NCBI GenBank assembly: GCA_023417745.1
Contig: JAEZEM010000250.1
Span: forward strand, 1 to 8,934
DNA from: Pseudomonadota bacterium
Lineage (GTDB): Bacteria > Desulfobacterota > Desulfovibrionia > Desulfovibrionales > Desulfovibrionaceae
DNA: 8,934 nucleotides
Direction: 5' to 3'
In this document: one piece after another, positions 1 to 7,368 of the stretch
How positions within the stretch are numbered: position 1 is the stretch's first letter
Layout of the letters: the number at the start of each line of letters is the position of its first letter
Made by a program: the position numbers and the translations under genes
Notes under the pieces: generated by a model
The model's input: only the letters and a program-made list of their open reading frames with translations
Told to the model about the DNA's origin: nothing
The model's database searches: none

Positions 1-3
1 GGC

Positions 4-984
4 ATGAGCAAAATTCTCGATCAGGACGAAGTCGATGCGCTGCTCCGGGGCTTATCCGGCGGCGAGATCGAAGCGGAAAACGACATTCTGGAGGACGACT
101 CCGGGGTCGTGGTCTTCGACCTGTCCAACCAGGACCGCATCATCCGCGGCCGCATGCCGGTTCTGGAAATCATCAACGACCGCTTCGCCCGCTTGGCCTC
201 CAACGCCATGGCCAACGCCATGCGCAAGCGCGCCGACGTCAACCCCATTTCCATTGACATGTCCAAGTTCGGGGACTTCATGCGCTCCCTGCCCGTCCCC
301 ACCTCCATCAACATCTTCAAGCTCGATCCGCTGCGCGGCAACGCCATCCTCGTCGTCGACTCCAGGCTGGTTTTCGCCATGGTGGAGAGCTTTTTCGGCG
401 GGGCCGGCTCCCAGCCCAAGATCGAAGGCCGTGACTTCACCCCCATCGAGCAGGCCATCATCAACCGCGTGGTGCGCATCGCGCTGGAAAACATGGAGGA
501 ATCCTGGCAGCCCGTCCACGAGGTCCACATCGAACTCGTGCGCAGCGAGGTCAATCCCCAGTTCGCCGCCATCGTGCCGCCAAGTGATGTCGTGGTCGTC
601 GTGACCTTCGAGGTCGAACTCGAAAACGCCATCGGCTCGCTCATCGTCTGCCTGCCCTACGCCACCATTGAGCCCATCCGCTCCAAGCTCTACGCCTCGT
701 TCCAGACCGAGCGCCTGGAAGTGGACCATGCCTGGATTGCCCGATTCAAGGAACGGCTCATGGAAACGCCCGTGGAACTGCTGGTGCGCTTCGGCCGCTC
801 CCAGATCACCGGCCGCCAACTCCTGTCGCTCAAGCCCGGGGACATCCTCATGCTCGAAAACGACGTGGACGAACTGCTGGAAGCCGAGATCCAGGGCGTG
901 CGCAAGTTCCAAGGCATTCCGGGCATGGTCAAGTCCAACAAGGCCTTCCAGATCGTCAAGGAAGAAGAGATTCGCCTCGAATAG
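4..984 (+). CDS. fliM: Flagellar motor switch protein FliM
   Basis: FliM is the middle component of the flagellar C-ring. It binds phosphorylated CheY and, with FliG and FliN, sets the direction of motor rotation at the cytoplasmic face of the basal body. The 326-residue product has the usual family length. Its N-terminus (residues 4-14, ILDQDEVDALL) is the classic CheY-P-binding peptide, followed by an acidic linker (about 21-33). The middle domain carries the conserved FFGG at 130-133 and EGRDFTPIE at 141-149. The C-terminal SpoA/FliN-like domain (about 240-326) includes LKPGD at 276-280. The ATG at position 4 gives the canonical N-terminus; its ribosome binding site would lie outside the window. 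The rest of a flagellar operon probably lies upstream. The gene ends 66 nt before the next one. A T6 run at 996-1001 follows a GC-rich stretch, but I see no convincing terminator hairpin. Identification is very secure. Confidence 0.97.
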   Translation: MSKILDQDEVDALLRGLSGGEIEAENDILEDDSGVVVFDLSNQDRIIRGRMPVLEIINDRFARLASNAMANAMRKRADVNPISIDMSKFGDFMRSLPVPTSINIFKLDPLRGNAILVVDSRLVFAMVESFFGGAGSQPKIEGRDFTPIEQAIINRVVRIALENMEESWQPVHEVHIELVRSEVNPQFAAIVPPSDVVVVVTFEVELENAIGSLIVCLPYATIEPIRSKLYASFQTERLEVDHAWIARFKERLMETPVELLVRFGRSQITGRQLLSLKPGDILMLENDVDELLEAEIQGVRKFQGIPGMVKSNKAFQIVKEEEIRLE

Positions 985-1050
985 CCTGGCCGCGCTTTTT
1001 TGAGCGTCGACAACCGCTTTCAATAGTTCAATTTTTCACAAACATTGCAA

Positions 1051-1839
1051 ATGCGTCATGGTCACACCCTTGCGACCGTGATAGTTTCCTATCTCGTGGA
1101 ACCGCAAACCCTGGCCCTGTCCATCCTGCCCCAGCCCGACGACGCCACCTGCGGGCCGACCTGCCTGCACGCCGTCTACGGCTACTACGGCGACCACCTC
1201 CCCCTGGAGGAGGTCATCGCCGAAGCGCCCACCCTGCCCGGCGGCGGGACGCTTGGGGCCTATCTCGGCTGCCATGCCTTGCGGCGTGGCTACAAGGCCA
1301 AACTCTACACCTTCGATCTTTCGGTCTTTGACGTCACCTGGTTCGCTCCGGGCGTCGATCTGGCCGCCAAGCTGACCGAACAGCTGGCCGTCAAGACCGG
1401 CCGCCGCCTGCATCAGGCCTCGGCCGCCTATTTGGAATTCCTGCGCCTGGGCGGCCAGATCCGCTTCGAAGATCTGACCGCTCCGCTTATCCGCGACATC
1501 CTTAAACGCGGTCGGCCTATCCTGGCCGGCTTGTCCGCCACCTATCTCTACCGCACCCCGCGCGAGCGCGACGTGGCCGGCAAGACCGTGTTCGACGACC
1601 TGCGCGGCAAGCCTTCGGGACATTTCGTGGTGATAAACGGCTACGATTCCTCGGCCCGCGTCACCCACATCGCCGATCCCTTACTGCCCAATCCCATCAG
1701 CCGCAGCCAGTATTACGAGGTGACGCTTAATCATCTGGTCTGCGCCGTCATGCTTGGCGTCATCACCGACGACGCCAACCTGCTCGTGCTTTCGCCCCGA
1801 AAGAAAAGCCGGTCCGACGACCGGCAAAGGAGTCTCTAG
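1051..1839 (+). CDS. C39-like papain-fold cysteine peptidase of amidoligase cluster
   Basis: This is a predicted cysteine peptidase or amidase of the C39-like fold, 262 residues from ATG 1051. Visible catalytic features are Q28 six residues before C34 within PQPDDATCGPTC (the Q-x5-C oxyanion/nucleophile pattern of C39 enzymes), H191 in GHFVVINGYD and D209 in HIADPL, giving a plausible Cys-His-Asp triad. Unlike bacteriocin-exporting C39 proteins it has no ABC transporter or clear membrane domain, so it is probably a free cytosolic enzyme acting on a small peptide or conjugate. Its stop overlaps the next gene's start by 1 nt (TAGTG), which ties it to the ATP-grasp ligase. The start is uncertain: no ribosome binding site precedes ATG 1051, and TTG 1045 or the in-frame GTG codons at 1078 and 1096 are possible; all retain the triad. 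The family assignment is good; the substrate is unknown. Confidence 0.83.
   Translation: MRHGHTLATVIVSYLVEPQTLALSILPQPDDATCGPTCLHAVYGYYGDHLPLEEVIAEAPTLPGGGTLGAYLGCHALRRGYKAKLYTFDLSVFDVTWFAPGVDLAAKLTEQLAVKTGRRLHQASAAYLEFLRLGGQIRFEDLTAPLIRDILKRGRPILAGLSATYLYRTPRERDVAGKTVFDDLRGKPSGHFVVINGYDSSARVTHIADPLLPNPISRSQYYEVTLNHLVCAVMLGVITDDANLLVLSPRKKSRSDDRQRSL
1826..1832 (+). promoter_or_regulatory. Ribosome binding site of the ATP-grasp gene
   Basis: AAAGGAG lies six bases before the GTG at 1839. It sits inside the last codons of the peptidase gene and supports the GTG start, which overlaps the upstream TAG stop by one base. The position favours translational coupling. Confidence 0.8.
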
Positions 1840-3308
1840 TGTCTGTTTTGGTGGTCATGGAAAACCCCGAGGACTGTTCCCTGGTGTTTTCCGGCGTCGA
1901 ACCCGTCGCCGCCCGCAGCTATCTGGCCGACGAGGCCTTCACCGCCTTGCGCGGGGTCAAGATCATCAACCTCTGCCGCTCCTACCGCTACCAGTCCATG
2001 GGCTATTACGTGTCGCTTTTGGCCGAGGCCCGGGGCCACAAGCCCATCCCGTCCATCACGGCCATCCAGGACATGAAGTCCGTAGGCATCATCCGCCTGG
2101 CCTCGGAAGAACTGTCCGAACTCCTGGAACGCGCCCTGGCCGACAGGCCGCAGGAAAAAATAAGCTTCTCGGCCTATTTCGGCAAAACGCCGGAAAAGGG
2201 CCTGGAGCAGCTCGCCTCGCGGCTGTTCAAACTCTTCCCGACGCCGTTTCTGCGGGCCGACTGCAACTGGCAAAACGGCTGGCAGCTGCAAAATGTCTCG
2301 CCCCTGCCCCTGCGCGACATTCCCGCGGAGGAGCGAGACTTTGCCGAGGCCGTGTCCACCGACTACTTCACCGGCAAAAAGCTCACCATCCCCAAGCGGC
2401 AAGTGAGTCGCTACGATCTGGCCATTCTCCACGACCCCGAGGAAGAGCGTCCGCCCTCAGACGCCCGGGCCATCAAGCGCTTCGTCAAGGCCGCCGAGAA
2501 CCTCGGCCTTGGCGTCGAGATCGTCACCCGCGAGGATTCCAACCGCCTGTCGGAGTTCGACGCGCTGTTCATCCGCGAAACGACCAATGTGGACCACCAC
2601 ACCTACCGCATGGCCCGCAAGGCCGCGGCCGAAGGGCTGGTGGTCATCGACGACCCGGAATCCATCCTGCGCTGCTCCAACAAGGTTTATCTGGCCGAGG
2701 TGCTGTCGCGTCTGAAAATTCCGGCCCCGCGCACGGTCATCGCCCATTGCAAGAATATCGACCACATCCTGGAGGAACTGCCCCTGCCCTGCGTGCTCAA
2801 GCAGCCCGACAGCGCCTTTTCCCAGGGCGTGGTGCTGGTGCGCGAATCCGACGCGCTGATGCAGGAGGCCAGGCGGCTTTTGTCCAAGTCCGATTTGGTC
2901 ATCGCCCAGGAATACCTGCCCTCGGAATACGACTGGCGCATCGGCGTGCTGGACAAGCGGCCGCTTTTCGCCTGCAAATACTACATGGCCTCGGGCCATT
3001 GGCAGATTCTGCGCAAAGGTAAGTCCGGCCAGGACATCTACGGCCGAGTAGAGACCCTGCCCGTGGCCAAGGCCCCCAAAAAGGTGGTCAACGCGGCGCT
3101 CAAGGCGGCGGCGGCCATTGGCGACGGCCTCTACGGCGTGGATCTCAAGCAGGTGGGAGACAAGGTCTACGTCATCGAGGTCAACGACAATCCCAACATC
3201 GATGCCGGGTTCGAGGACGAGGTGTTGCAGGACGAACTCTATCTGCGCGTGGTGGAAGTCTTTCTCAAACGCATCGAACGCCGCAAAACCGGGAGTCTCA
3301 ACGTATGA
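1839..3308 (+). CDS. RimK-type ATP-grasp amide ligase with extra N-terminal domain
   Basis: This is a predicted ATP-dependent carboxylate-amine ligase, probably adding an amino acid (glutamate in the RimK family) to an acceptor amine through an acyl-phosphate. It has 489 residues, well over the roughly 300 of E. coli RimK. About 175 residues at the N-terminus match my recollection of the uncharacterised RimK-like ATP-grasp N-terminal (RLAN) domain. The ATP-grasp fold follows: NKVYLAEVLS at 281-290 opens the central part, K321 in VLKQP is a nucleotide-binding lysine, EYLPSEYDWRIGV (R367) follows, and D435 in GVDLK with E447 and N449 in EVNDNPN are the Mg-binding residues. All key motifs are intact, so it should be active. 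The GTG start is backed by a good ribosome binding site. The gene overlaps the peptidase by 1 nt and the GCS2 gene by 4 nt. Family is certain; amino acid and acceptor are unknown. Confidence 0.9.
   Translation: MSVLVVMENPEDCSLVFSGVEPVAARSYLADEAFTALRGVKIINLCRSYRYQSMGYYVSLLAEARGHKPIPSITAIQDMKSVGIIRLASEELSELLERALADRPQEKISFSAYFGKTPEKGLEQLASRLFKLFPTPFLRADCNWQNGWQLQNVSPLPLRDIPAEERDFAEAVSTDYFTGKKLTIPKRQVSRYDLAILHDPEEERPPSDARAIKRFVKAAENLGLGVEIVTREDSNRLSEFDALFIRETTNVDHHTYRMARKAAAEGLVVIDDPESILRCSNKVYLAEVLSRLKIPAPRTVIAHCKNIDHILEELPLPCVLKQPDSAFSQGVVLVRESDALMQEARRLLSKSDLVIAQEYLPSEYDWRIGVLDKRPLFACKYYMASGHWQILRKGKSGQDIYGRVETLPVAKAPKKVVNAALKAAAAIGDGLYGVDLKQVGDKVYVIEVNDNPNIDAGFEDEVLQDELYLRVVEVFLKRIERRKTGSLNV
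3291..3295 (+). promoter_or_regulatory. Ribosome binding site of the GCS2-family gene
   Basis: GGGAG ends nine bases before the ATG at 3305, inside the last codons of the ATP-grasp gene. It supports that start. The start and the upstream stop share ATGA, a typical coupled junction. Confidence 0.65.
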
Positions 3309-4570
3309 GCAAGGCCAGACATCTCTTCACCGCTTTTGGCGTTGAGATAGAATACATGATCGTGGACCGCGAAACCTTAGCGGTCCGGCCCATTGCCGAC
3401 AAACTGCTGGCTGCCGCTGCCGGCGTCCCTGAGGCCAGCGACGTCGAGCTGGGGCCGGTCACCTGGTCCAACGAACTGGTGGCCCATGTGCTGGAAATGA
3501 AGGTCACCAAGCCCGCCAAGACCTTAAAAGGCCTGTCCGCCGCCTTTGCCGCCAGCGTGGCCAAGGCCGAGAAACTGCTGGCCCCCCACGGCGCGCGCCT
3601 GCTCCCCACCGGAGCCCATCCCCTCATGGACCCCTTCACGGAAACCGTGCTGTGGCCCCACGAGAGCAGCGAAATTTACAAGGCTTTCGATGCCATCTTC
3701 AATTGCAAGGGGCATGGTTGGGCCAATCTGCAAAGCATGCACATCAACCTGCCTTTCAAGGGCGACGACGAATTCGGTCGGCTCCATGCCGCCATCCGCG
3801 TACTCATGCCCATCATGCCGGCCCTGGCCGCCTCCACGCCCATCCTCGACGGCAAGGCCACGCCCTGGCTCGACGCCAGGATGCAACACTACACCCACAA
3901 CGCCGACCGGGTGCCGGCGGTCATGGGCGCGGTGATCCCGGAAGCCGTTTTTTCCATCGACGAATACCACGCGTGCATCCTGGAGCCGCTGTACCGCGAC
4001 ATCGCGCCCCTGGACCCCCAGGGCGTGCTTCACGGCGATTTCCTCAACGCCCGGGGAGCCATCGCGCGTTTCGAGCGCTCCACCATCGAAATCCGGGTGC
4101 TGGACACCCAGGAATGCCCGGCCGCTGACTTCGCCCTGGCCGACGTCGTGGTCTCGGCCCTCAAGGGGCTGGTGGAGGAACGCTGGTCCACCTACGAGGA
4201 ACAGAAAGCCTGGGCCACCAGCGAACTGGCGGCCATCTTCAACGCCACCGTCGAAAACGCCGGCCGGGCCAAGGTGCCTGACGAATACGCGCGCCTTTTC
4301 GGCGTCTACGCCCCGTCCTGGATTCCAGCCCGCGTCATCTGGCGGCGACTGGCCATGAGCTCGTTGCCGACCATGGATTTCGACCCGGACTGGGAAAAGA
4401 GTCTCGCCGTGCTGGTCGACCAGTCGAGCCTGGCCCGGCGCATCCTGGCCGCCGTGGACGGCGACTATCGCCCGACGACCATTCGCCGGGTCTACGGCCA
4501 GTTGGCCGATTGTCTGGAGCAAAACGAGCCCTTCAATGTCGGCATCCTGGGCGCTCCTTATTACCTGTGA
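3305..4570 (+). CDS. GCS2-family carboxylate-amine ligase (glutamate-cysteine-ligase-like)
   Basis: This 421-residue protein belongs to the glutamate-cysteine ligase 2 group, which has the glutamine-synthetase-like fold. Members form a gamma-glutamyl or similar amide bond at the expense of ATP. Visible motifs are FGVEIEYMIVD at 11-21 with metal-binding glutamates E14 and E16, HPLMDP at 105-110, NLQSMHINLPF at 141-151, ALAASTPILDGK at 173-184 and STIEIRVLDTQECP at 259-272. These cover the core of the active site and look intact. It need not make gamma-glutamylcysteine: many members of this family are ligases of unknown substrate, and the ATP-grasp partner next door suggests a joint product. 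No signal peptide or membrane segment is seen, so it should be cytosolic. It overlaps the ligase upstream by 4 nt and the hydrolase downstream by 35 nt. The family is secure; the reaction is inferred. Confidence 0.88.
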   Translation: MSKARHLFTAFGVEIEYMIVDRETLAVRPIADKLLAAAAGVPEASDVELGPVTWSNELVAHVLEMKVTKPAKTLKGLSAAFAASVAKAEKLLAPHGARLLPTGAHPLMDPFTETVLWPHESSEIYKAFDAIFNCKGHGWANLQSMHINLPFKGDDEFGRLHAAIRVLMPIMPALAASTPILDGKATPWLDARMQHYTHNADRVPAVMGAVIPEAVFSIDEYHACILEPLYRDIAPLDPQGVLHGDFLNARGAIARFERSTIEIRVLDTQECPAADFALADVVVSALKGLVEERWSTYEEQKAWATSELAAIFNATVENAGRAKVPDEYARLFGVYAPSWIPARVIWRRLAMSSLPTMDFDPDWEKSLAVLVDQSSLARRILAAVDGDYRPTTIRRVYGQLADCLEQNEPFNVGILGAPYYL

Positions 4571-5255
4571 GCACGGCGGGGCCGACATCCCCGCCGCCTA
4601 TGCCCTGCTTTTTGGCGACTGGCGCGACGCCCTGGCCAGCCACCGGGGGCAGGACTTCGGTGCGCTTGAAACGGCCCGGAGGCTGGCCCGGGCCGCTCAC
4701 GCGCCGCTGCTCTTTGCAACGACCAGCCGGATGCTCGTGGACCTTAACCGCTCGGTGGGGCATCCCGGGCTTTTTTCCGAGGCGACCAGGGGCCTGGCGC
4801 GCCGGGACAAGGACGCGATCCTGGCCACATACTACCACCCCCACCGCGACGCCGTGGCCGCCGTGGTTGCCGAGGGCATCAAGGCCGGGCGCACGGTGCT
4901 GCACATCGCCAGCCACAGCTTCACCCCGCGCCTGCGCGGCGTCACCCGCCACTGCGACGTCGGGTTTCTTTACGATCCCGGGCGAGGGGCCGAAAAGGAC
5001 TTTTGCCGCAGATGGCTGCGGGAGCTGGCTTGCCTGGACAGCGACCTGATCCTGCGGCGCAACTACCCGTACAAAGGCGTGTCCGACGGGCTGGTCACGG
5101 CCTTGCGGCGTCGTTTCGGGCAGCGGTATCTGGGCGTGGAGCTGGAAGTGAACCAGCGCTTTGCCCTGGGCGGAGAGGAAACGTTGGCGAGCATGAGCGA
5201 GATGCTGGCCGACGCGCTCATGCGGGCGCTTGGACGCGCGGCGTCCTGCCGCTGA
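4536..5255 (+). CDS. N-formylglutamate amidohydrolase-family hydrolase
   Basis: This 239-residue protein belongs to the N-formylglutamate amidohydrolase (FGase/HutG) family, metal-dependent enzymes that cleave an amide on an acidic amino acid. Conserved blocks appear in order: CEHGG at 11-15, SHRGQDFGA at 35-43, SRMLVDLNRS at 64-73, HIASHSF at 123-129, NYPYKGVSDG at 176-185 and GVELEVNQ at 200-207. The acidic and histidine residues expected to hold the metal (E12, H13, H123, H127 region) are present. No histidine-utilisation genes are nearby, so histidine breakdown is unlikely; in this cluster it may cleave or edit the ligases' product. ATG 4536 is the only reasonable start because CEHGG begins ten residues later. 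This places the start 35 nt inside the GCS2 gene, without a strong ribosome binding site, so translation may depend on coupling. Family is secure; substrate is unknown. Confidence 0.87.
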   Translation: MSASWALLITCEHGGADIPAAYALLFGDWRDALASHRGQDFGALETARRLARAAHAPLLFATTSRMLVDLNRSVGHPGLFSEATRGLARRDKDAILATYYHPHRDAVAAVVAEGIKAGRTVLHIASHSFTPRLRGVTRHCDVGFLYDPGRGAEKDFCRRWLRELACLDSDLILRRNYPYKGVSDGLVTALRRRFGQRYLGVELEVNQRFALGGEETLASMSEMLADALMRALGRAASCR

Positions 5256-5390
5256 CGGCCGCATCGCCGCCTGTCGGCAATGGCCCGTGCCAAGGGGAAA
5301 GCGGCTGTCCTGGCCGTTGCCGAAGGCTCAGCACGCCACCTTCGGTCACGCTCCGTGGTTGCCCGCCAAAACGCCCGGGACCGATCCTCT

Positions 5391-5413
5391 CACGCCTTGC
5401 CGCTCCAGGCGTG
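5391..5413 (+). terminator. Possible weak terminator hairpin between hydrolase and regulator
   Basis: CACGCCT and AGGCGTG form a perfect 7-bp stem with a 9-nt loop. A pyrimidine-rich stretch (ttccttgcttcc) follows, but there is no clean T-run. Another 7-bp stem (CCGAAGG/CCTTCGG, 5320-5345) lies upstream. The 238-nt gap from 5256 to 5493 holds no better terminator and no promoter I can defend, so read-through into the regulator gene is possible. Confidence 0.3.
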
Positions 5414-5493
5414 TTCCTTGCTTCCGAAGCCTTTTTCATGGCAGTAAAGGTCTCCATCCGCCAACCAATGCGCCCAGGGAGCCTTGACCGCCC

Positions 5494-7197
5494 ATGCCCG
5501 CCCCTTTTTCCGTGCCCGACATTTTGGGTTCCCTTGAGCGGCCAGTGCTGGCCGTGGACGCTGACGGCCGGGTGGCCAACGCCAACCCCGCCGCCCTTTC
5601 CATGTTCGGACCCGAAGTGGCCACGTCCGGCGCAGCCCTGCCCCTGGTCCGGCCCGACCTCTGGCAGCCCATGGCCAAGTGCCTGGCCACGGGCGACGTG
5701 GTCTACGACCGCCTGAGCGTCGGTCCCAAGACCGTGGTCGCCACCACCTTCCCCATTCGCCGTGACGGTCGGGTGGTCGGGGCCACCTGCATCTGCCGGC
5801 CCTGCGCCGGAGAAGCCCACCCGGCCATGGAAGGCCGCTTGCGGGCCATTCTCGATTCCGTATCCGACGGCATCTGGATCTGCGACGGCAGCGGAACCAT
5901 CCTCTCGATAAACGCCGCCTCCGAGCGGCTCAATTCCGTCAACGCCGAGGACTATGTCGGGAAAAACGTGTCCTGCATCGTGGCGCAGCGTATGGTCGAC
6001 CGTTCGGCCACCCTGGACGTGCTCGAAACCAAACGCCAGGCGAGCCTGATCCAGCAAATCACCAAGACCGGCAAGCAGCTGCTCGTCACGGCCACGCCGG
6101 TGCTCGATGACCAGGGCGAGGTGGCCCTGGTGGTGGTCAACGAGCGCGATGTGACAGAATTGCAAAATCTGCGGCAAGGGCTCCAGAACGCCCGCAAGGT
6201 CGAGGAGCGCTACCGCAGCGAATTGGCCGAGTTGTCGCTTTTTGAGCTTTCCCAAAAAGACATCGTGGCTCAAAGCGGGCAAATGCAGCGCACCTTGCGC
6301 ACGCTGTTAAAACTCGCCCAGATGGACGCCTCGCGCGTGCTGCTCCTTGGCGAATCCGGCACCGGCAAGGGTCTGCTCGCCAAGTTCCTGCACCAGGTCA
6401 GCCCCCGTTCGCCCAAGCCGTTTATCCAGATCAACTGCCCGGCCGTGCCGGAGAACTTGTTCGAAGCCGAACTGTTCGGCTATGAAAAAGGGGCCTTCAC
6501 CGGCGCGCGCGAGGCCGGCAAGGCGGGCCTGATCGAACTGGCCGTCGGCGGCACGCTTTTTCTCGATGAAGTGGGCGACATCCCCCTGGGCATCCAGGCC
6601 AAGTTGCTCAAATACCTCGACGACCACGAACTGCGTCGCCTGGGCGGGGCCGAGGCCCGCACCGTGGAATGCCGGGTGGTGGCGGCCACCAACTGCGACC
6701 TGGAAGGCCTGGTCGAGCGCCGCCAGTTTCGCACCGACCTCTATTACCGCCTCAACACCTTCGTGGTGCGCATCGCCCCCCTGCGCGAGCGCCGCGAGGA
6801 CATCTTCGGCCTGGCCGAATTCTACCTGGCCCAGCAAAACGCCCGCCACGGCAAGGCCAAACGCCTCTCGGCCCGGGCCATGCGCCAGCTTGAGGGCTAC
6901 GCTTTTCCCGGCAACGTCCGGGAACTCGTCAGCATCATCCAGAAAGCCTTTGTCATGAGCGACGACGACGACCTCACCGACGCCCTCGTCGAGGCTCTGG
7001 CCGGGGACACGCCGCCAGCGGTGGACACGCCGTCCGGCCCCCGCCCCTTGGCCGATTCCACCGAGCAAACGGCCATCCGACGTCTGCGCGAGGCCATGGC
7101 CGCCTGTCGCACCACCCGGGAGATGGCCGCCCATCTTGGGGTGAGCCAGGCCACGGTGGTGCGCAAGCTCAAGCGTTACGGCCTTTCCCGCTCCTGA
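5494..7197 (+). CDS. PAS-containing sigma-54-dependent transcriptional activator
   Basis: This 567-residue bacterial enhancer-binding protein activates sigma-54 promoters using ATP hydrolysis. Residues about 8-105 form a first PAS-like region and about 115-225 a clearer PAS domain (LRAILDSVSDGIWICD at its start), probably the ligand- or redox-sensing part. A short coiled linker follows. The AAA+ domain (about 255-485) has Walker A GESGTGKG at 286-293, the sigma-54 contact loop GAFTGA at 333-338, Walker B LFLDE ending at D358-E359, and FPGNVREL at 471-478. The C-terminus (about 541-567, MAAHLGVSQATVVRKLKRYGLS) is a TyrR/Fis-type helix-turn-helix. No receiver domain is present, so it is not a classic two-component regulator. 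The ATG start follows AGGGAG (5476-5481) at a rather long 12-nt spacing; GTG 5512 is a less likely alternative. A CxCxxC cluster (C99, C101, C104) joins the PAS regions. Its likely target is the aminotransferase gene downstream. Confidence 0.93.
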   Translation: MPAPFSVPDILGSLERPVLAVDADGRVANANPAALSMFGPEVATSGAALPLVRPDLWQPMAKCLATGDVVYDRLSVGPKTVVATTFPIRRDGRVVGATCICRPCAGEAHPAMEGRLRAILDSVSDGIWICDGSGTILSINAASERLNSVNAEDYVGKNVSCIVAQRMVDRSATLDVLETKRQASLIQQITKTGKQLLVTATPVLDDQGEVALVVVNERDVTELQNLRQGLQNARKVEERYRSELAELSLFELSQKDIVAQSGQMQRTLRTLLKLAQMDASRVLLLGESGTGKGLLAKFLHQVSPRSPKPFIQINCPAVPENLFEAELFGYEKGAFTGAREAGKAGLIELAVGGTLFLDEVGDIPLGIQAKLLKYLDDHELRRLGGAEARTVECRVVAATNCDLEGLVERRQFRTDLYYRLNTFVVRIAPLRERREDIFGLAEFYLAQQNARHGKAKRLSARAMRQLEGYAFPGNVRELVSIIQKAFVMSDDDDLTDALVEALAGDTPPAVDTPSGPRPLADSTEQTAIRRLREAMAACRTTREMAAHLGVSQATVVRKLKRYGLSRS

Positions 7198-7228
7198 TTC
7201 ACTTCTGCATCAGCTGTTTTCGGTCAGG

Positions 7229-7260
7229 ACCGGGAAGAACGTTTTTTCGTTTTTTCCGGT
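7229..7260 (+). terminator. Stem-loop after the regulator gene, probable terminator
   Basis: ACCGGGAAGAACG (7229-7241) pairs with CGTTTTTTCCGGT (7248-7260) to give a 13-bp stem with two G-U pairs and a T6 loop, starting 32 nt after the regulator stop. The T-tracts lie in the loop and right arm instead of after the stem, so it is not a textbook intrinsic terminator. Its position suggests 3'-end formation for the regulator transcript. Confidence 0.5.
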
Positions 7261-7368
7261 TTGGCGGCCTATTGCCTATCATTTCGGATTTTCACGGGAT
7301 TAACGCTTTCTGACGGAAAGGGTCTTGGAACACGCTTGGCGTTTCCGGCCGTGTCCGTGGCAGAAAAC

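Noticed and set aside
52..1023. Long open frame on the - strand opposite fliM
   Set aside because: It is an antisense shadow of a certain gene in GC-rich DNA. Its protein is rich in G, H, D and V and has no family motif.
1754..3022. 422-codon + strand frame overlapping the ATP-grasp gene
   Set aside because: The translation is rich in R, P, G and A and has no domain, whereas the overlapping frame has every ATP-grasp motif.
1829..3299. The 8-mer GGAGTCTC at both internal ribosome binding sites (1829-1836 and 3292-3299)
   Set aside because: The shared part is mostly the Shine-Dalgarno core plus three or four bases. Two copies are too few to claim a regulatory element.
3524..4588. 354-codon - strand frame opposite the GCS2-family gene
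   Set aside because: It is an antisense shadow; the + strand frame carries the conserved catalytic blocks.
5280..5447. A 55-codon basic ORF in the gap after the hydrolase gene
   Set aside because: It has no ribosome binding site, no recognisable motif, and a composition expected from GC-rich non-coding DNA. It could not be supported as a substrate or tag peptide.
7327..7340. Another GG-N10-GC match as a second sigma-54 promoter
   Set aside because: Its -12 part reads TGGC instead of TTGC and it lies upstream of the palindrome, far from any start codon. The 7522 site fits better.
7330..7354. ACACG/CGTGT inverted repeat with a 15-nt spacer
   Set aside because: The arms are short, the spacer is long and no related copy is nearby, so chance is likely.
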